From contig NZ_CP096276.1 of assembly GCF_024662235.1 (NCBI RefSeq), positions 5,518,001 to 5,582,000 of the forward strand: a stretch of 64,000 bases of DNA. Reading direction: 5' to 3'. The stretch comes from Pimelobacter simplex (GTDB taxonomy: Bacteria > Actinomycetota > Actinomycetes > Propionibacteriales > Nocardioidaceae). Made by a program: the position numbers and the translations under genes. This document shows, in pieces, positions 60,731 to 64,000 of this stretch. Positions within the stretch are counted from its first letter, which is position 1, and the number at the start of each line of letters is the position of its first letter. Under the pieces are notes generated by a model, which was given only the letters and a program-made list of their open reading frames with translations, was not told the origin of the DNA and did not search any database.

Positions 60731-61098
60731 GCGTCCTCCTCGGTTCGATAGCTCTCCGCATCCGCGAGGAGCCCGGACAGCTCCCCGCGCAACCGGCTCA
60801 GCTCGGTGATGCGCTCATCGATCTCGGCGATCCTCAGCCGGTAGGCGTCCAGCGACGCCGGGCACACGTCCGCCCGGTCGTTGCCCGCCCGCAGGCACTC
60901 GACGAACGGCACCGTCTCGTCGGCGGTCAGCCCGAGCGACAGCAACGCCCGGATCTCCCGTACGACGAGCACGTCGGCGTCGTCGTAGTCCCGGTAGCCG
61001 TTGGCCGCCCGAACGGGCGCCAGGAGCCCGCGGGACTCGTAGTACCGCACCGCCTTGACGCTGACGCCGGCGCGCTCGGCGAGGTCCTTGATGAGCAC
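60727..61098 (-). CDS. MerR family regulator of thioredoxin operon
   Basis: A 123-residue MerR protein: winged HTH (~1-70; LIKDLAERAGVSVKAVRYYESRGLLAPVRAANGYRDYDD) and a C-terminal coiled coil with two Cys (~75 and ~85, VECLRAGNDRADVC), possible metal or redox sensors. GTG 61098 gives the family start and lies eight bases after a TCTACC -10. A perfect MerR-type palindrome fills the promoter spacer. Co-transcribed with trxA. Confidence 0.87.
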   Translation of the reverse strand: MLIKDLAERAGVSVKAVRYYESRGLLAPVRAANGYRDYDDADVLVVREIRALLSLGLTADETVPFVECLRAGNDRADVCPASLDAYRLRIAEIDERITELSRLRGELSGLLADAESYRTEEDA

Positions 61099-61106
61099 GG
61101 GACGAC

Positions 61107-61133
61107 GGTAGACCTTGCCCCGTGGGGCAAGGT
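61107..61133 (-). promoter_or_regulatory. MerR-type operator/promoter of merR-trxA
   Basis: ACCTTGCCCC (61112-61121) and GGGGCAAGGT (61124-61133) form a perfect palindrome around GT. On the minus strand it sits between a -35-like TTGACC and a -10-like TCTACC (61112-61107), i.e. in a long spacer, the classical MerR arrangement. The first codon lies eight bases beyond the -10, so the mRNA is leaderless or nearly so. Confidence 0.85.
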
Positions 61134-61145
61134 CAAGTCGCGGCG

Positions 61146-63470
61146 TCAGCCGTTGCCGCGCCCCTTCTTGCCCTTGCCCTTCTTGCCCTTGGGCTTCGCG
61201 GGCGAGCCGTCGGACGGGTAGAGCGTGACGGTGTCGCCGGTGGCGAGCTGACCGCCGGCGGCGGGGAAGGAGTACGAGACCAGGCCGCGGGCGAGACGCG
61301 AATCGACGTCGCGGCCGCGGACCACGGTGAAGCCGAGGCCCTCGAGCTCGGCGCGGGCGTCGTCGTAGGACTTGCCGGCCACCGGAGGAACGGTGATCAG
61401 CAGGCCGGCCACGTCGGTCGAGGAGGGCTTGACGAAGCTCTCGTCGGGCAGCCACTGCGCGATCGCCTTGAAGGCGTCGCCCCACATCGGGCCGGCCGTG
61501 GTCGAGCCGGCGGTGCTGGCCCGGACGTAACCGCCGATGGACTTGCCGTCGAGGGTGTCCTGGTTGCCGTTGGGCTTGACGCCGGCGACCATCGCGGCGC
61601 CGGCCAGGTTGGGCGTGTAGCCGGCGAACCAGACCGACAGGTTGCCGTTGGTGGTTCCGGTCTTGCCGGCCGCGGGCTGGCCCGGGTTGAGCGCGGAGCC
61701 GAAGCCGCCGGGGGCGACGACGCCCTGGAGGACGTCGTTGACCGCGTCGGCGACGGGGCTGGCGAGCACCTGGGTGCACTGCTTGTCGTACTTCTTGAGG
61801 ACGTTGCCCTGGGCGTCGGAGATCTGGGTGACCGGGCGGGCGTCGCAGTGCAGGCCACGGGCGGCGAAGGTCGAGTAGGCCTCGGCCATGTCGAGGGGGC
61901 TGACGTCGACGATGCCCAGGGTGAAGGCCGGCTTGATGTCGTCCTTGGTGAGCGAGCGGATGCCCATCTGCTTGGCCAGCTTGTAGGGCTCGCAGATGCC
62001 GGTGGCCAGCTCGAGGTTGACGAAGAACGTGTTGACCGAGTTGCGGGTGCCCTCGTAGAGGTTGGGGTTGGCCGACGAGCTCGTGGAGTTCTTCGGGTCC
62101 CAGATCTCGCTGCTCTGGTAGGGGCCGTCGCAGGTCTCGAACTTGTTGAGGGGGAAGTAGCCCGGGTTGGGCGCCGGGAAGGTCTTGGTCAGCGGGATGC
62201 CCTGGCTGATCGCGGCGGCGAGGACGAACGCCTTGAACGTCGAGCCGGCCTGGACGCCGTTGGCGTCGCCGTACTTCTTGGGGACGACGTAGTTGAGGAA
62301 CGTCTCGCCTTTGTTCTTCTTGGTGCCCATCGGGCGGGACTGGGCGAGCGCCTTGACGTTGCCGGTGCCGGGCTCGATCAGGGCGAGGGCGCCGACGGCC
62401 TGGTCGCCCTTGTAGACCTGGCCGGAGACGCCCTGCTGCGCGGCGCGCTGGTAGCGCATGTCGATGGTCGTGCGGATCGTGAGGCCGCCGTTGAAGATGA
62501 GTCGCTTGCGGTCCTGGGGCGTGGCGCCGAGGGCGTCGTCGGTCATCAGCCAGCGCACGACGTAGTCGCAGAAGAACTGGGCACCGGAGTTGAGGCAGCC
62601 GTTGGGCTCGTTCTTGACCTTGAGGCCGAGCTTCTTGGCCTTGGCGGCGTCGGCGGCCTGGTCGGTGATGACGTTGAGCTGGGCCATCCGGTCGAGGACG
62701 ATATTGCGGCGGACGGTGGCCTGGGCCGGGTTCTTGGTCGGGTTGTACGCCTCGGGGCTCTGCACGAGGCCGCCGAGGAGGGCCGACTGGCGCAGGTTGA
62801 GGTCCTTGGCGTTGACGCTGAAGTAGTGCTGGGCCGCGGCCTGGACGCCGTAGGCGCCGTCGCCGAAGTAGGCGGTGTTGAGGTAGCGCTCGAGGATCCA
62901 GTCCTTGCTGTGGCGCTTCTCGAGGGCGATCGCGTAGCGCAGCTCGCGCAGCTTGCGGCCGTAGGTGTCGTCGGTGGCGGCCTTGCGCTCCTCGTCGGTG
63001 TCGGCCTGGTTGAGCAGGGTCAGCTTGACCAGCTGCTGGGTGATCGAGGAGCCACCCTGGGCGACGCCGCCGGAGGCCTGGTTGGTGAGCAGGGCGCGCA
63101 TCGTGCCCTTGAGGTCGAGCGCGCCGTGCTGGTAGAAGCGGAAGTCCTCGATCGCGACGATGGCCTCGACCATCGTGCGCGAGATCTGGCGGAGCGGGAC
63201 GTTGACCCGGTTCTGGTCGTAGAGCGTCGCGATGGTCTTGCCGTTGACGTCCTCGATCTCGGTCCGCTGGGGGAGCTGCTCGGTCTCGAGCTCCTGGGGG
63301 AGGTCGTCGACCGACTCGGCCACGTTGCGGGCCGAGAAGCCGACCACGCCGGCGAACGGGATCGCGAGACCGGCCACGACGACGCCGAGAACGGCGGCGA
63401 CGAGGAACATGACGCCGAGGTGAGAGGCGATCTTTCCGGGCGGCAGACCGTCGAACCGGGTGCGGGACAT
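61146..63470 (-). CDS. ponA2: Bifunctional class A penicillin-binding protein with PASTA domain (PonA2-like)
   Basis: A 774-residue peptidoglycan synthase: short cytoplasmic tail and TM helix (~20-45), GT51 transglycosylase (~70-250; EDFRFYQHGALDLKG with catalytic Glu, GGSSITQQLVK), transpeptidase (~330-650; nucleophile Ser in GSTFKAF, RNSVNTF, KTGTT), one PASTA domain (~680-745) and a Lys/Gly-rich tail (KPKGKKGKGKKGRGNG). The PASTA domain and the divergent WhiB4-like gene match mycobacterial PonA2 (Rv3682 next to whiB4). ATG 63470. Confidence 0.93.
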   Translation of the reverse strand: MSRTRFDGLPPGKIASHLGVMFLVAAVLGVVVAGLAIPFAGVVGFSARNVAESVDDLPQELETEQLPQRTEIEDVNGKTIATLYDQNRVNVPLRQISRTMVEAIVAIEDFRFYQHGALDLKGTMRALLTNQASGGVAQGGSSITQQLVKLTLLNQADTDEERKAATDDTYGRKLRELRYAIALEKRHSKDWILERYLNTAYFGDGAYGVQAAAQHYFSVNAKDLNLRQSALLGGLVQSPEAYNPTKNPAQATVRRNIVLDRMAQLNVITDQAADAAKAKKLGLKVKNEPNGCLNSGAQFFCDYVVRWLMTDDALGATPQDRKRLIFNGGLTIRTTIDMRYQRAAQQGVSGQVYKGDQAVGALALIEPGTGNVKALAQSRPMGTKKNKGETFLNYVVPKKYGDANGVQAGSTFKAFVLAAAISQGIPLTKTFPAPNPGYFPLNKFETCDGPYQSSEIWDPKNSTSSSANPNLYEGTRNSVNTFFVNLELATGICEPYKLAKQMGIRSLTKDDIKPAFTLGIVDVSPLDMAEAYSTFAARGLHCDARPVTQISDAQGNVLKKYDKQCTQVLASPVADAVNDVLQGVVAPGGFGSALNPGQPAAGKTGTTNGNLSVWFAGYTPNLAGAAMVAGVKPNGNQDTLDGKSIGGYVRASTAGSTTAGPMWGDAFKAIAQWLPDESFVKPSSTDVAGLLITVPPVAGKSYDDARAELEGLGFTVVRGRDVDSRLARGLVSYSFPAAGGQLATGDTVTLYPSDGSPAKPKGKKGKGKKGRGNG

Positions 63471-63533
63471 GCGCCTCAGGGTACGGGACGGGCCCTCATC
63501 GCTCCGAGTCGTGGAGCACGCTCACCCCCGGGC

Positions 63534-63555
63534 GCCTAGTCCGTTGTGACTAGGC
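63534..63555. promoter_or_regulatory. Inverted repeat GCCTAGT-n8-ACTAGGC between ponA2 and whiB4
   Basis: Perfect 7-bp arms at 63534-63540 and 63549-63555, 64 bases from the PBP start and 122 before whiB4, in the 207-base divergent gap. A regulator site is likely; the binder is unknown. Confidence 0.5.
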
Positions 63556-63677
63556 AGGTTGGGCCCAATGAGCGGTGTCGGTATTGGCGATCCTCCTTTA
63601 CTTTGATTCGGTCGAGGAGAACCAAGCGCTGTGGGGGTGCTGGCTCCTCGGATGTGGGAACCATTCAGGGGACAACT

Positions 63678-63959
63678 ATGTGGGTAGATGACTGGGCGCC
63701 TCGCGCTGCCTGTCGGGACCAGCAGCCCGACCAGCTCTTCGTCCGTGGGGCGGAGCAGAACAAGGCCAAGCAGGTCTGCGCCGGCTGTGCCGTGCGCACC
63801 GAGTGCCTCGCGGAGGCGCTCGACAACCAGATCGAGTGGGGTGTCTGGGGCGGGATGACGGAGCGGGAGCGCCGTGCGCTCCTGCGACGCCGCCCTCAGG
63901 CCTCGTGGCGCAAGGTCCTCGAGGACGCGCGGGACCGTCAGGACCCCGCGACCGTCTGA
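63678..63959 (+). CDS. WhiB family Fe-S transcriptional regulator (WhiB4/WblA-like)
   Basis: A 93-residue WhiB protein with four cluster cysteines C12, C34, C37 and C43, the turn GVWGG (55-59) and basic tail RERRALLRRRP for DNA binding. LFVRGAEQNKAKQVC and ALDNQIEWGVWGGMTERERRALL closely resemble mycobacterial WhiB4 and Streptomyces WblA, redox/NO-sensing regulators of oxidative stress and differentiation. AGGGGA lies upstream of ATG 63678. Divergent from the PonA2-like gene as in mycobacteria; its 3' end overlaps the next, convergent gene by 22 bases. Confidence 0.9.
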   Translation: MWVDDWAPRAACRDQQPDQLFVRGAEQNKAKQVCAGCAVRTECLAEALDNQIEWGVWGGMTERERRALLRRRPQASWRKVLEDARDRQDPATV

Positions 63960-64000
63960 CCGAGGAGCGCACCGACGGTGCGCAGGCCGTCGAGGTCGTG
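63938..64000 (-). CDS. C-terminal end of a probable ArsA-family ATPase (partial)
   Basis: On the minus strand the window edge encodes HDLDGLRTVGALLGQTVAGS followed by TGA at 63940-63938. The HDL-x-GL-x-xVG ending resembles ArsA-type ATPases, and in mycobacteria two ArsA genes sit convergent to whiB4. Only 20 codons are visible, so the call leans on synteny. Confidence 0.4.
   Translation of the reverse strand, partial: HDLDGLRTVGALLGQTVAGS

Overview
The window is chromosomal DNA from a high-GC actinobacterium, most likely Nocardioides or a close relative. The evidence is very GC-rich codon use, chains of genes overlapping by 4 bases (ATGA/GTGA), many leaderless-type starts, a WhiB-family Fe-S regulator next to a PASTA-bearing penicillin-binding protein in the mycobacterial ponA2/whiB4 arrangement, a deazaflavin (F420)-type reductase, and a KstR2-type catabolic regulon. 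I see no rRNA, tRNA, CRISPR array, phage or insertion sequence. The genus is inference.

Layout. 1-5.8 kb: amino-acid/2-oxoacid catabolism (a valine/leucine-type dehydrogenase overlapping a fused indolepyruvate-type ferredoxin oxidoreductase, with a divergent Lrp regulator), then a GntR regulator and an amidohydrolase-OsmC pair. 6.1-29.9 kb: a large catabolic region. It holds a LivK-LivH-LivMG-LivF ABC importer, PadR and IclR regulators, acyl-CoA ligases (one FadD3-like), five SDR dehydrogenases, a thiolase, two hotdog thioesterases, a KstR2-like TetR repressor, IpdA/IpdB-like ring hydrolase subunits, an aldo-keto reductase, a VOC protein, a gamma-carbonic-anhydrase-like protein, an enoyl-CoA hydratase, a MaoC-type hydratase and an MFS transporter. 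Nine palindromes related to the mycobacterial KstR2 box (AnCAAGnnCTTGnT) sit at the promoters of this block, including two in front of the ABC importer. I read it as one regulon for HIP-like steroid C/D-ring or related alicyclic acyl-CoA breakdown with its own transporter.

29.9-41.6 kb: HPPD with a glutamate-dehydrogenase-family enzyme and divergent Lrp; a GDT1/TMEM165-type manganese exporter behind a yybP-ykoY riboswitch; a GTP-type PEP carboxykinase with Ser in place of the usual P-loop Cys; TetR and PlsC-like acyltransferase sharing two identical operators; a zinc-type alcohol dehydrogenase; a small hendecad coiled-coil membrane protein; and a KstD-like FAD dehydrogenase. 41.7-46.9 kb: MMPL/RND exporter, its TetR, and a six-helix membrane adenylate cyclase. 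46.9-59.2 kb: a dense forward run (NTF2-like, PGPGW membrane protein, acetyltransferase, patatin, tandem TetR) ending in recC-recB-recD. 59.3-64 kb: ACT protein, deazaflavin reductase, MerR-thioredoxin operon, ponA2-like PBP, whiB4/wblA-like regulator and the end of a probable ArsA ATPase.

A second notable theme is a dispersed family of degenerate 22-bp tandem units at four loci (about 3.2, 12.9, 18.1 and 26.6 kb), mostly just after stop codons. One copy pair lies inside an acyl-CoA ligase gene, and one array is folded into the terminator between two convergent genes.
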